Shown here piece after piece: positions 7,311 to 15,428 of a stretch of 24,059 bases of DNA; positions within the stretch are counted from its first letter, which is position 1, and each line of letters opens with the position of its first letter. Below the pieces are notes generated by a model. That model worked only from the letters and a program-made list of their open reading frames with translations, did not search any database and was not told the origin of the DNA. Source of the stretch: a virus; the IMG/VR virus record IMGVR_UViG_3300042691_004699, positions 1-24,059 of that record. One strand, 5' to 3'. Position numbers and translations under genes: made by a program.

Positions 7311-9082
7311 TAACTAATGCCTCCGCTTGTTGTTAGGTCTATTCCTACAACGGTGGTTACTCCAGCAGCCTTGGTTGTCTCTAGCTGAGGGAGCTCATTA
7401 ACTGAACAGATAATATCTTTTACAGCTAATAGGGATACTTTTCCAACAGGAGATACAGCAGCTGTAGGAACGTTTGTACTAATAACCGCGTAGTTAAAAG
7501 TAGTAGGGGCTACAGCGGTAACAACAAAAGTGCCATCAAAAGGAGCGGTAACGCCACTTACCAATACAGTCTCTCCAACTTGAAGGTTGTGAGTTGCTGT
7601 AGTTGTAAGCGTGGCTACGTTATTTAGTAGAACCTTGTTATTGATGCTCCATACCTTGTCTTCATCTTTTCTAATCATCTTACTCATAGACACGCGAGAA
7701 ACGCCATCTACTTCTTTGATGACTCCTAAAACGTCTGCCGTAGTTATGCGGTCATTAAAAGATACGTTATCAAAATCAAATAGCTCAGCAATAGCCTCTT
7801 GAATTGAAGCCGTTACCTGGGCATTTCTAAACTGTGGCAATATCACACACTCTAGCTTAAGTCGTACGTCTACGTAAGCAGGTGGTTGAAGTGTGATTGA
7901 AGTTCCTGGAGGTGTCTTATCTTCAAAGAACTTACCAATATCAACCGCTAAGTTATTAAATACATCTGATGCTGTCTGTCCGTCTGCCTGTAGTCCAGAG
8001 TCACCAAACGGTGCAATAAAGATAGTTACACTGCTGTATACATCTGAGATAGAGTTTGCCTTTGCCACGTTTGGTACTTGAATAGCGATATTAGAGTAGT
8101 CAGACAACGACACAGCGCGGTTAAGTGCTCTGACGCTTCTAGGGGCGTTGATACGAATAGAGTCTGTGGTCTCTGGGTCTGCTCCACCTGAGGCGGCACC
8201 AGAGGTCTGTCCAACATCTTGGTTGTTTACGCTAAGGCCAATAGTGGAATTGGTTTTAATAAACTTAATAGTATTGGCTGCAACGTTACCAAATTTTCCG
8301 CCGCCAATTCTGTACGTAGCTCTAATTGAAGCCTGGTTCGCTGGGATGCGACCGCTGATGCCGTCACCAAATTGAACATAGGTTGTTCCTTCAGCATCTG
8401 TAAAGGTAGTAAAAACTGGGTCGTAATCTTGGTAGTCAATTAAAAACGGTACGTAAGAGTACTTAACTCCAGATACATCTATCTCAATACTTCCCGCAAT
8501 TACTGGAGATTCTGGAAGTGGATAGAACTGATTAGCCGCACCACCAGATACGCCTATCTCCCCATCCTCAGGACGTGTTACTGGGTCATATCCGACAGTC
8601 TCACCTTGGGTCGCAGTTACTGTAATAGAACCATTAACTGTTGATACCTTTGCAGGCACGGTAACTGCGCTATCAGTTTCAAAAATAATTTGGGTTGTAG
8701 AACCGCTGTTAACAACGGTAGTTGCTACCTGAGTTCTTTTTGGTACGGTAATAGTGCTACCTGTTGAGTTTTGAAAAGTCAATAGAACTTTTGCAGCCGT
8801 AGACTCTGTAGGTGTATACCCAAGAAGTCGTGCAATTTTTAAAACGTTGTCTCTTTGACTAGAGGTGGTAATGAACGCCTCATTTAGAGAGCGGTCAATA
8901 TAGTAGTTAAGCTGGTCACCCATATAGGCAAACAACTCAATTAACGTCATACCAAAATCTGCTGGGTCACGGTTGGTCCAGTTAGGTGCAAAGTATGGGA
9001 TTAAAGCTTGCATCTCCTCTTTAAGGGATAGGTAGTCACGAGAGGTGTAATCTACTTGTGGGACATAGTTTTCATTTGCCAT
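7310..9082 (-). CDS. baseplate J-like wedge protein
   Basis: A 590-residue protein of the Baseplate_J / T4 gp6-like family, which forms the baseplate wedge ring in contractile tails. The N-terminus has the typical DYTSRDYLSLKEEM opening, then DPADFGMTLIELFAYMGDQL (about 40-59) and a LLGYTP motif. The middle has the Baseplate_J region (VRALNRAVSLSDYSNIA, about 315-331) and the PPGTSITLQPP stretch. Residues from about 495 hold an extra beta module (HNLQVGETVLVSG) not typical of J, which recurs in the next gene. A near-perfect AGGAGGT lies six bases upstream of the ATG. It follows the spike and gp25 genes in the P2 V-W-J-I order. Confidence 0.92.
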   Translation of the reverse strand: MANENYVPQVDYTSRDYLSLKEEMQALIPYFAPNWTNRDPADFGMTLIELFAYMGDQLNYYIDRSLNEAFITTSSQRDNVLKIARLLGYTPTESTAAKVLLTFQNSTGSTITVPKRTQVATTVVNSGSTTQIIFETDSAVTVPAKVSTVNGSITVTATQGETVGYDPVTRPEDGEIGVSGGAANQFYPLPESPVIAGSIEIDVSGVKYSYVPFLIDYQDYDPVFTTFTDAEGTTYVQFGDGISGRIPANQASIRATYRIGGGKFGNVAANTIKFIKTNSTIGLSVNNQDVGQTSGAASGGADPETTDSIRINAPRSVRALNRAVSLSDYSNIAIQVPNVAKANSISDVYSSVTIFIAPFGDSGLQADGQTASDVFNNLAVDIGKFFEDKTPPGTSITLQPPAYVDVRLKLECVILPQFRNAQVTASIQEAIAELFDFDNVSFNDRITTADVLGVIKEVDGVSRVSMSKMIRKDEDKVWSINNKVLLNNVATLTTTATHNLQVGETVLVSGVTAPFDGTFVVTAVAPTTFNYAVISTNVPTAAVSPVGKVSLLAVKDIICSVNELPQLETTKAAGVTTVVGIDLTTSGGIS

Positions 9083-9483
9083 TATCGGACCTCCTGTATT
9101 ACCTCTCCAGCTCTGGAGAATATCTTAGTCTTTATACTTAAAGACTCTGTTAGTGTCTGTTGGGACTTTCTATACTTAATATCTAACTCTAGGGTTCCAC
9201 CACTATCTAGGTTTGGGACTGCTTCTATAAACTCTAGGTAAGGAAAGAACTCTGTAAAACATGCAGCTACTGCCTCAGTAGCAACTGCTATGGCAGTATT
9301 TTCATCTTCAAATAGTGTCTCATAAACTGCGCTTCCAAAGCTTGGGCGCATCACCCTCTCGCCTGGACGGGTCATGATTGCTAGCACAAGCCTGTCCTGG
9401 ATAATCTTTTTTTCATCGTTTGTATAGGATAGTTCCCCTGCTGAATTAAAAGAAAACGGCAGCGCTATAGCTCTCTCTATCAC
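9082..9483 (-). CDS. gp25-like baseplate wedge protein
   Basis: A 133-residue protein of the T4 gp25 / P2 gpW family. The signature is RPGERVMRPSFGSAVYETLF (39-58), followed by a helix and a strand as in the family, and a QTLTESLSIK strand at the end. gp25-like proteins start sheath polymerisation and join the baseplate wedge to the sheath. The length is usual for the family. The start is a GTG at 9483 whose GTGA overlaps the spike stop, and the stop shares TAATG with baseplate J, so the three genes are translationally coupled. Confidence 0.93.
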   Translation of the reverse strand: MIERAIALPFSFNSAGELSYTNDEKKIIQDRLVLAIMTRPGERVMRPSFGSAVYETLFEDENTAIAVATEAVAACFTEFFPYLEFIEAVPNLDSGGTLELDIKYRKSQQTLTESLSIKTKIFSRAGEVIQEVR

Positions 9484-10034
9484 AGCTCAACTCCCATCCA
9501 TACTGGAAAATTAGGGTCTCCACCCTCAAACATAACCCAGACCTTTTGGCCAAGCTTAGGTACTAGTCTATGCGGTGTGTGCTCGGCTGTACTGGCAATC
9601 GTCTGCTCTTGGTCATCATTCCACTTGTTATCTGTGTTCTCATCTTCTTCATGTTCATGGTCTAAGTTCCACGTAGAGTCTGGGGTCTTACCTGTGTGGT
9701 TATTGGTATGAGCGTCGTGTGCAAGGCTGATGGCTACGGTGTGGGTGTGAGAGCCAAACGTACTAACCGTTGCTGGTCCTGAGGTAATTGTCTCACTATG
9801 TGTTGCGTGGGTAGCATGAGCCTGTAACAAAGCCGCAACCTCTGATGCCAAATGCTTTTTATGGTCAGGGTGATTGCTATTGGATGTAACAGGGAGACAT
9901 GCCCGTGCCCAGCCAGTTTCTGACTGACCTAGTACCTGAGGTACCTGTAAACGAATACGGTTGTCTTTCTCATCATCCTCCACATCTACGCATATGCCTA
10001 GGTAGATTCCATAAAATCTTTTATCGTCTATCAT
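9480..10034 (-). CDS. OB-fold baseplate spike protein with His-rich insert
   Basis: The N-terminal part (FYGIYLGICVDVEDD..NRIRLQVPQVLG...GWARACLPVT, 7-50) and the C-terminal part (LGQKVWVMFEGGDPNFPVWMG, 161-181) together match the gp5/VgrG/gpV OB-fold that caps the hub and carries the membrane-piercing spike. Between them is an insert of about 105 residues containing 15 histidines, with HxxHxxH at 55-61 and 73-79 and HxH at 96-98 and 126-128. Iron binding by HxH at phage spike tips is known for P2 gpV-type spikes. No beta-helix follows the OB-fold, because the protein ends at 184. The insert may therefore form or metallate the tip. It lies between hub and gp25 with an ATGA overlap upstream. 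Confidence 0.83.
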   Translation of the reverse strand: MIDDKRFYGIYLGICVDVEDDEKDNRIRLQVPQVLGQSETGWARACLPVTSNSNHPDHKKHLASEVAALLQAHATHATHSETITSGPATVSTFGSHTHTVAISLAHDAHTNNHTGKTPDSTWNLDHEHEEDENTDNKWNDDQEQTIASTAEHTPHRLVPKLGQKVWVMFEGGDPNFPVWMGVEL

Positions 10035-11365
10035 CGAACGGCGTTGCTCCTTACCCTGTTAGCCACGGTAGGTGACTTAATCTTCTTAGGAGTAAAGGTT
10101 ACCCTAGTAGTTTTTTTATCAGCAACCCAGGTAGATGGTTGTTTAATTTTTGCAGTAACCTTTTGTCGGTTGCCAATTTTTCCAAAGCTTCCTTTATTTT
10201 GGGCACCACTTCTACGGGCTGAACTCTTTATAAGAGGCTTGCTAGTCTTTGGTTTACCAGAGGCCATACCAGGTTTTATCTTCCTTTTTGGGCTTCCAGG
10301 TACTGCAATCTCTAGTCCAGCCACGCCGTTTACAGAGCCAAGAGAGTCAGTGCCTACAACAATGTTAGTAACATAGGTCGGTACATTTCTTTCAGTCTCA
10401 ATCATTACGTGTTCTGTAGATAAAATTGTCCAATAGCCAGAGTAGGTAGCCCCAATACCCGCTAGGTATACGGGCATATTAGGCCTCAAGGTAGGGTCAC
10501 CAAGCACACTAGCAGTACCTCTATATGGGAAAGAGTTCCTAGCCTCAGCTGCTTCTGCTTCATACGTTGCAATCTGAGAGTTCGGCGCTACAACTAAAGA
10601 GTTAAAACGGTCAAAGAACTCGTCTTGGCGTTTTGTTTTTGTAGTCTTATTTCTCTTTTGTTTAGTTTCAGCCATAGCAGCTTTAGAGAACCTGTCTACA
10701 CCACTAATAGCTACAGCGGACTTCATCTCTCCGTCATACTCAATAGACTCACCAATAGAAGGCTGAAAGGCATATAAGGTAGAGCCAGTAGAATCACTAG
10801 CGTCTTTCATTATAAAGACCTTTGCCGCATCCTTATACAGCTCGTAGTCACTCAAGATAGGTTCAAAATAGATATCAGTGTTTTCTCCACGCAGGGTGTA
10901 CCCAATCTGCTTTGCTAACCGCACTGCAAGTTGCCAGTCGGTATACCCAGCTTGAGATACCATTTCGTAAACTCTAGGGTGAGGCTTTCCTATAAAACGC
11001 AAACTGTGTTTAATACAAATTTCTTTTATAACTTGGTCCGCGGTGCAATCTCTATAGGTCTGTTGGGAAGCTTGCTTAAGGGGGAATGAGCCACCTATGC
11101 ATACAACTTCTGTAAACATTTTGCCTGGAGTAGCGGATGGGGTAATGTGATGAATGTACCCAAAAAAATCTCTAGGTGTAGTGTTTGAGGACAGCTTAAC
11201 TTCAATAGGGGTTCCTGGCCTAATCGACTCGTACTTAGGGTCCCAATCTTTAAACGTTAAAACCAATAGCTCATGTTCATATGTTTTTTGCATGAGTACG
11301 GCTTTATACACAGACGTTGGGCCTTCAGGAGAGTCTGGAAAAGAAACACTTACAAATTTAAACAC
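10031..11365 (-). CDS. baseplate hub protein, gp27/gpD-like
   Basis: A 444-residue protein of the gpD / T4 gp27-like hub type, which sits between tail tube and spike. Features seen are an N-terminal barrel (LLVLTFKDWDPKYESIRPGT), the FFGYIHHITPS strand-turn, the DQVIKEICIKH helix followed by a QAGYTDWQLAVRLAKQIG block (about 135-152) typical of this family, and a second barrel ending near 340. Residues from about 352 onward form a long Lys/Arg-rich, probably disordered tail, which is unusual for a hub. The start is GTG at 11365, supported by GAGGA six bases upstream, and overlaps the LysM gene by eight bases. It precedes the OB-fold spike with an ATGA overlap. Confidence 0.85.
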   Translation of the reverse strand: MFKFVSVSFPDSPEGPTSVYKAVLMQKTYEHELLVLTFKDWDPKYESIRPGTPIEVKLSSNTTPRDFFGYIHHITPSATPGKMFTEVVCIGGSFPLKQASQQTYRDCTADQVIKEICIKHSLRFIGKPHPRVYEMVSQAGYTDWQLAVRLAKQIGYTLRGENTDIYFEPILSDYELYKDAAKVFIMKDASDSTGSTLYAFQPSIGESIEYDGEMKSAVAISGVDRFSKAAMAETKQKRNKTTKTKRQDEFFDRFNSLVVAPNSQIATYEAEAAEARNSFPYRGTASVLGDPTLRPNMPVYLAGIGATYSGYWTILSTEHVMIETERNVPTYVTNIVVGTDSLGSVNGVAGLEIAVPGSPKRKIKPGMASGKPKTSKPLIKSSARRSGAQNKGSFGKIGNRQKVTAKIKQPSTWVADKKTTRVTFTPKKIKSPTVANRVRSNAVR

Positions 11366-11639
11366 GTGGAATCCTCAGCACAGTTCCAGCTGGAATGTTA
11401 AGGATGTCTTTAATTTCAGGGTTATGGTCCAATATAATCCACCACATGCTTGAACGGTTGTAGTACTTATTACCTAGCTGGTCTAAGCGCTCCCCCTCTT
11501 TATAGGTGTGCTCGTAATAGGTAAGCGTTCCTATATCAGGAAAATCGTAAAAGACAATAGGATTCTCGTCCCCGTTTGGGACGGTAGAAACAAAGTCAAC
11601 AAAAGACGGCTCGTATCTAGAACCTAAATATATAGTCAT
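11358..11639 (-). CDS. LysM-domain baseplate protein (gpX / gp53-like)
   Basis: A 93-residue protein whose last half is a LysM domain: TYKEGERLDQLGNKYYNRSS (45-64), the WWIILDHNPEI helix and the IPAGTVLRIP ending (82-91). In P2 gpX, T4 gp53 and the eCIS protein Afp7, a LysM domain binds within the baseplate hub rather than acting on cell walls. The N-terminal 40 residues look like a docking strand segment. A perfect TAGGAGGAA lies just before the ATG. The position between the tube-initiator-like gene and the hub gene supports a role joining tube, hub and wedges. Confidence 0.85.
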   Translation of the reverse strand: MTIYLGSRYEPSFVDFVSTVPNGDENPIVFYDFPDIGTLTYYEHTYKEGERLDQLGNKYYNRSSMWWIILDHNPEIKDILNIPAGTVLRIPRV

Positions 11640-11647
11640 GTTTCCTC

Positions 11648-12988
11648 CTAAACTACTGTAGAGCCAGCAAAGGCGTCACAGCTAAACGATACGGTTGTGC
11701 GTAAAGGAATCATGTCTTCTGTAAAGTAGGTGTGATTAATTGACATGTTTGTTATCCATCCAACAAAAGAAAGTTGCTGCTGAGCATTAGGGCCAAATCT
11801 GAAACCAAGAAGGCTCGGAGATAGGAACCCAATGTTAGCTGTCTTCTTAAGCATAAGGGTTGCCCACTCACCAGAGCCTTGATTAGCACCGTTTCCGTTT
11901 AGGGCCTTGAACAAATACTCAAGGTCAGCCATGGTTCCAAACTTCATTAGGTCATTAATTTTCTCCATATTTACAGACCCAAGTGCAGACGGGTAATAGC
12001 TCATAGCACTAGTTGGTATCTTGGAATACCTACTCTCTCTAACCTGTGGGCTGTTTGCGTTTACCTCTACAGCTTTTGGATGGTTCATTGAGTTTGCGTA
12101 TGTATCCCCAGCCATACTTCTAAAAGCTGCAAAGTCATTTACACGGTCTAACATAATTTGAAATTGATAAGTCTCTTGCCCAGGGAAGGCACCAGCTACT
12201 GAACGGAATCGGTCAGCTGATGATGGGGTTACGTCCATGTTTCGTGCAATAGAAGACGAAATTGTTTCTGGGTTCCATAAGAATTGAAAACCATATTTAT
12301 AGTTGTTTTCTTTTCCAGAGCTCTGCTTTAATAGTTTATTTGCTGCATCTCCTTTGGCCTTCGCTTGTATCTGAGCGGCGCTTGTGACTACTGTTTGACC
12401 GTTTTCTTCTTTAACAGCAGAAATATCGCTTCCGTTACTCCAGTGCCAAATGACACCTCTACGTAGTCTGTGGAAGTCACCTTCATGATTATTCTGTGCA
12501 GTATTTCCTTGACCTTCAGTACCGTCTACACGGTGTGGTCTTACAGGCAGACTCCACTTATGTGGTGGTAAGTTGTAGTCATAATCTCTTGGAGGAAATG
12601 ATTTGTTAGGCTTTGTATCTGGAGTGTTGTTACCTACCAAGTCACCATATTCTTTCACAGCTGTTTTCTCTAACGCTTTTCCAATAAGAGTTAGCCCTAG
12701 TCCAACACCGAGTCCAGGTAATCCACCTACTCTTACAACCTTACCTGCTCTACTAAGGGCGACACCAACAGCTTGACGGTTAAGTCCAGAGCCAGCAACC
12801 GTAGAGGCAGCCGCAGCAACAGCAACTGTGGGGGCTGCTGATGACGCAATACTTCCAGCCGTAGTTGCTGCAACGCTAGCGTTAGCTAAGTTGTTAATTC
12901 TTTTTAAAGAAGATGTAGTTTTAACTGTATCTTTTTTTACAGTAGCTTTCTTTTTTTGAAGTGCCTGTGGTGGAACAAAGTATGGCAT
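11648..12988 (-). CDS. tube-initiator-like protein (Afp7 / CIS_tube type)
   Basis: A 446-residue protein. Residues 1-110 are an Ala/Gly-rich, partly hydrophobic stretch with a glycine-rich segment (VGGLPGLGVGLGLTLIG), probably helical. The C-terminal 220 residues look like the contractile-injection-system tube-initiator fold: YGFQFLWNPETI near 229 (compare the f.fNP start), QFQIMLDRV, and a closing LSFVGWITNMSIN block near 404 followed by FTEDMIPLRTTVSFSCDAF. In Afp7 this fold and a LysM domain are one protein; here LysM is the separate next gene. The start shares TAATG with the tape measure stop. The role would be to seed the inner tube on the hub. The family call rests on motif resemblance only. 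Confidence 0.62.
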   Translation of the reverse strand: MPYFVPPQALQKKKATVKKDTVKTTSSLKRINNLANASVAATTAGSIASSAAPTVAVAAAASTVAGSGLNRQAVGVALSRAGKVVRVGGLPGLGVGLGLTLIGKALEKTAVKEYGDLVGNNTPDTKPNKSFPPRDYDYNLPPHKWSLPVRPHRVDGTEGQGNTAQNNHEGDFHRLRRGVIWHWSNGSDISAVKEENGQTVVTSAAQIQAKAKGDAANKLLKQSSGKENNYKYGFQFLWNPETISSSIARNMDVTPSSADRFRSVAGAFPGQETYQFQIMLDRVNDFAAFRSMAGDTYANSMNHPKAVEVNANSPQVRESRYSKIPTSAMSYYPSALGSVNMEKINDLMKFGTMADLEYLFKALNGNGANQGSGEWATLMLKKTANIGFLSPSLLGFRFGPNAQQQLSFVGWITNMSINHTYFTEDMIPLRTTVSFSCDAFAGSTVV

Positions 12989-15261
12989 TAGTTTTTAGCC
13001 GCCTTATCTAGAGTCTCTGAGTTTGATAGAGCCGCCTTTAGGGCTGCAATATTGTCTGATGGGCTTCCTCCACCTGATAGGTTTACGGTAACACCGCCAT
13101 AGTTGTATGTGGTTGCGCCTACTTGAGATGTAGTCTTTAATGCTGGGCTTGACATAGAGGTAAAGCCCTTTAGTAAGTCTGATATTAAGTTTTTGTTACT
13201 TGTCCCATCTTGAGTGAACAACTTAGACCAACTAAACTTTGTATCATCCCCGCCTTTGTTCTTTGAGGCAGAGGCAAAAGTAGACCTATCTGAACCACCC
13301 TCACCTTCTGGATTGTTGTTACCAAGTACAGACTTAGTAGACCAAGAGCTCCAGTTATAACCCTTTTGAGACATGTGATAGGCAACTCGTGCGTTTGTCT
13401 CTGCATCATATAGGTCATTTACTGAACCTAGTTTAAAAGTCTTGCCGTCTGCAGCTTTCCAAGATTTATTTAGGCGTTCATTCATAAGGTCGCCGAGCAT
13501 GTTAATTTGGAATAGACCATAAGAGAGGTCTCCACCGTGTGGGTTAAATGCATATGGGCGTCTACCAGATTCAGCTCCCGCAATTTTTAATGCGTTTGCT
13601 AATCCTTGTCCTTCAAATCCTGCTCTTTCTAAAACTTTCTTTAACTCATCTGGGCTTAACTGCTGTGCTCCAGAACCCTTAGGTCCTGTAAACTCCCCAT
13701 TGTGTGGGTGTCCTGGGTATGCAGGGCCACCCGCATGTCGGAATGGGTGGTTCTTTAACTCGTGGTTAGGAACAATAATGCCTGGCTGTTCAGGGACGAA
13801 TAGCTCAGGACCCTGCTCACCTACAACATATGGCATCTTTCCACCAACAGGTCCGCCCTCTGCTTTAAACATGTTGCCAAGCAAACCGCCTAGCAGTGGG
13901 CCCGCAGCAAAGTTAACAGCTCCAGATAGGATACTGCCAAGACCGCTAGACCCCAGCGTAGTAACGCCGCTTTTAATTGCGCTTAACCCAGAGAACAACC
14001 CAGTAAACCTATCAATTAAATTCATAAATCCAGTGAAGTAACTAACAACACGGTTCGCTGCTGTAAACGCGTCAGACATAGCGGGGGCTGCTTGTTGTAA
14101 GTTTCTAGTAGACTCAGTAATTCTCTGACTTAAAGAGCTGACTGCAGGTGTAGTAGCTCCGTATTTTTCTCCCAGTTTTTTAAGGTCTCTACCAGCAAAC
14201 CCTACACCGCCGCTTCTGGCTTTAAGCATAAGTCCATCTTCTACTTGCTTACGAAGTAACGGGTCGTTTCCAAAGTACTGGTCAAGCATAGATGCAAGAG
14301 CGTTACCAGGCTGTAGAGATATCTGAACATCTTGTACAGTGATGGGTTCGTTACCCATCTTTTCTCTCATTAACTTAGACCAAATTTCGTCAATAATTTG
14401 TGGCATAGGTTTCATAGAACCATCTTCACCACGAATACGAATACCAATACCGCGAAGCATATTAACGTTACGACCCTGTTGTAGTGCGCCGTATGCTCTC
14501 ATTGAACCTTCAACACCAATACCAGGAGTGATGTTAGACATCTGCGCTGTGCCTAGCGCTACGCTTGCAAAGTTAGGTCCACCAATACCAAGCTGTCGTG
14601 CAGCTTCCATTGCTTGTACAGTGTCAAACTTACCTGTAGTTGTTCCACTACGTCCTAGTTGTTGGAGTAGAGCAGTTGCTCTTGCGTAGTCGCTGTTAGG
14701 GTCTGGGTTACCTGGGATTAAATTAGAGAAAGGTCTGATTCTTCCACCAGGCTGATAAGAGGCTTGCTGTTGATAGAACACCATTCTTTGAGTAGCAAGT
14801 TCATATTCAACAGCTTCTTTTGCGGTAGGCATTGCAGCTATACCACCAACAGCACCGCCCATTAAACCGCGCTGCATAGCAGGAGACATGCCCCCACCGC
14901 CACCACCCGCACCTGTCGGTGCGCCTGTGTAGTATGTAGGTAGAGGGCGGTATGGTTCTATACCAGGAGCATTAAACAGTCGGTTATGACCAGACTGTTC
15001 GTACATGTAACCCTGTGATGTGTCACCTAGGGTTGTTACATTAAATACTGGTACAGGAGCAACAAGATTGTTACCAGGCTGTCCGTAACCACCGCCGCGG
15101 CCACCCAGCTTTCCCATCGCTCCACCGAGTAGGCTTGACCAACCTCCCGTGTCTTGCTTTAGGAGGTTCATCTCCTGTCGCAGTGAGGACAGGCCAGTTC
15201 TTAGGGATGAGATAAACGCGGCAGCGTTAGAGCTACCCATGTTAAGGTCTTCTCTTGCCAT
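12988..15261 (-). CDS. tail tape measure protein with lytic transglycosylase domain
   Basis: The start is the ATG at 15261, with AGAGGA five bases upstream; the in-frame GTG at 15264 would be too close. The protein has 757 residues. The N-terminus is Gly-rich (about 40-140). A helical middle has a hydrophobic glycine-rich stretch near 430-455. EGGPVGGKMPYVVGEQGPELFVP (two adjacent parts, about 466-490) is a tape-measure hallmark. Residues about 545-645 form an SLT/lysozyme-like domain with AESG (catalytic Glu near 561), SYGLFQIN near 578 and a closing NWSSW, so it probably cuts peptidoglycan during injection. At about 1.5 Angstrom per residue the tail would be near 110 nm. The C-terminal ~110 residues are low in motifs. 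Confidence 0.87.
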   Translation of the reverse strand: MAREDLNMGSSNAAAFISSLRTGLSSLRQEMNLLKQDTGGWSSLLGGAMGKLGGRGGGYGQPGNNLVAPVPVFNVTTLGDTSQGYMYEQSGHNRLFNAPGIEPYRPLPTYYTGAPTGAGGGGGGMSPAMQRGLMGGAVGGIAAMPTAKEAVEYELATQRMVFYQQQASYQPGGRIRPFSNLIPGNPDPNSDYARATALLQQLGRSGTTTGKFDTVQAMEAARQLGIGGPNFASVALGTAQMSNITPGIGVEGSMRAYGALQQGRNVNMLRGIGIRIRGEDGSMKPMPQIIDEIWSKLMREKMGNEPITVQDVQISLQPGNALASMLDQYFGNDPLLRKQVEDGLMLKARSGGVGFAGRDLKKLGEKYGATTPAVSSLSQRITESTRNLQQAAPAMSDAFTAANRVVSYFTGFMNLIDRFTGLFSGLSAIKSGVTTLGSSGLGSILSGAVNFAAGPLLGGLLGNMFKAEGGPVGGKMPYVVGEQGPELFVPEQPGIIVPNHELKNHPFRHAGGPAYPGHPHNGEFTGPKGSGAQQLSPDELKKVLERAGFEGQGLANALKIAGAESGRRPYAFNPHGGDLSYGLFQINMLGDLMNERLNKSWKAADGKTFKLGSVNDLYDAETNARVAYHMSQKGYNWSSWSTKSVLGNNNPEGEGGSDRSTFASASKNKGGDDTKFSWSKLFTQDGTSNKNLISDLLKGFTSMSSPALKTTSQVGATTYNYGGVTVNLSGGGSPSDNIAALKAALSNSETLDKAAKN

Positions 15262-15263
15262 CA

Positions 15264-15428
15264 CTATCCTCTAGGTTGATATCGTTGGGAACGTTCTAAC
15301 CAGTTCTGTCTTTCACGAACTGATAAGGCGCGTATGTCTGCGAGTGTCCAACCAGTAAAAGCTCTTGTTAGAACTTCATACTGGTCAAGTAGCTCTTCGT
15401 AATCTGGTTCGCTATATACGAAACAAAT
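15264..15428 (-). CDS. tail assembly chaperone extension, reached only by frameshift
   Basis: A 54-codon frame runs from just after an in-frame TAG (15429-15431) to a TAG at 15264, two bases before the tape measure ATG. It contains no ATG, GTG or TTG codon, so normal initiation is not possible. The encoded peptide is protein-like (EPDYEELLDQYEVL, then LADIRALSVRERQNWLERSQ). It overlaps the end of the zinc-ribbon gene by 17 bases. Position and layout match the G/GT chaperone arrangement before tape measure genes in many tailed phages, where a fraction of ribosomes shift frame. The frame is +1 (equal to -2) relative to the upstream gene. Chance or a true degraded gene is possible but less likely. 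Confidence 0.68.
   Translation of the reverse strand: MCFVYSEPDYEELLDQYEVLTRAFTGWTLADIRALSVRERQNWLERSQRYQPRG

Noticed and set aside
10044-10376. 110-codon plus-strand ORF, with hydrophobic start
   Set aside because: Antisense to the Lys/Arg-rich end of the hub gene. The hydrophobic look follows from complementing Lys codons (AAG/AAA to CTT/TTT).
14339-14689. 116-codon plus-strand ORF inside the tape measure gene
   Set aside because: Antisense shadow of the tape measure; Pro/Ser/Ile-rich with no recognisable motif.
15412-15414. Stop readthrough at the end of the zinc-ribbon gene
   Set aside because: Continuing in the zero frame past the TAG adds eight codons and meets a TGA, so only a frame change can reach the long extension.
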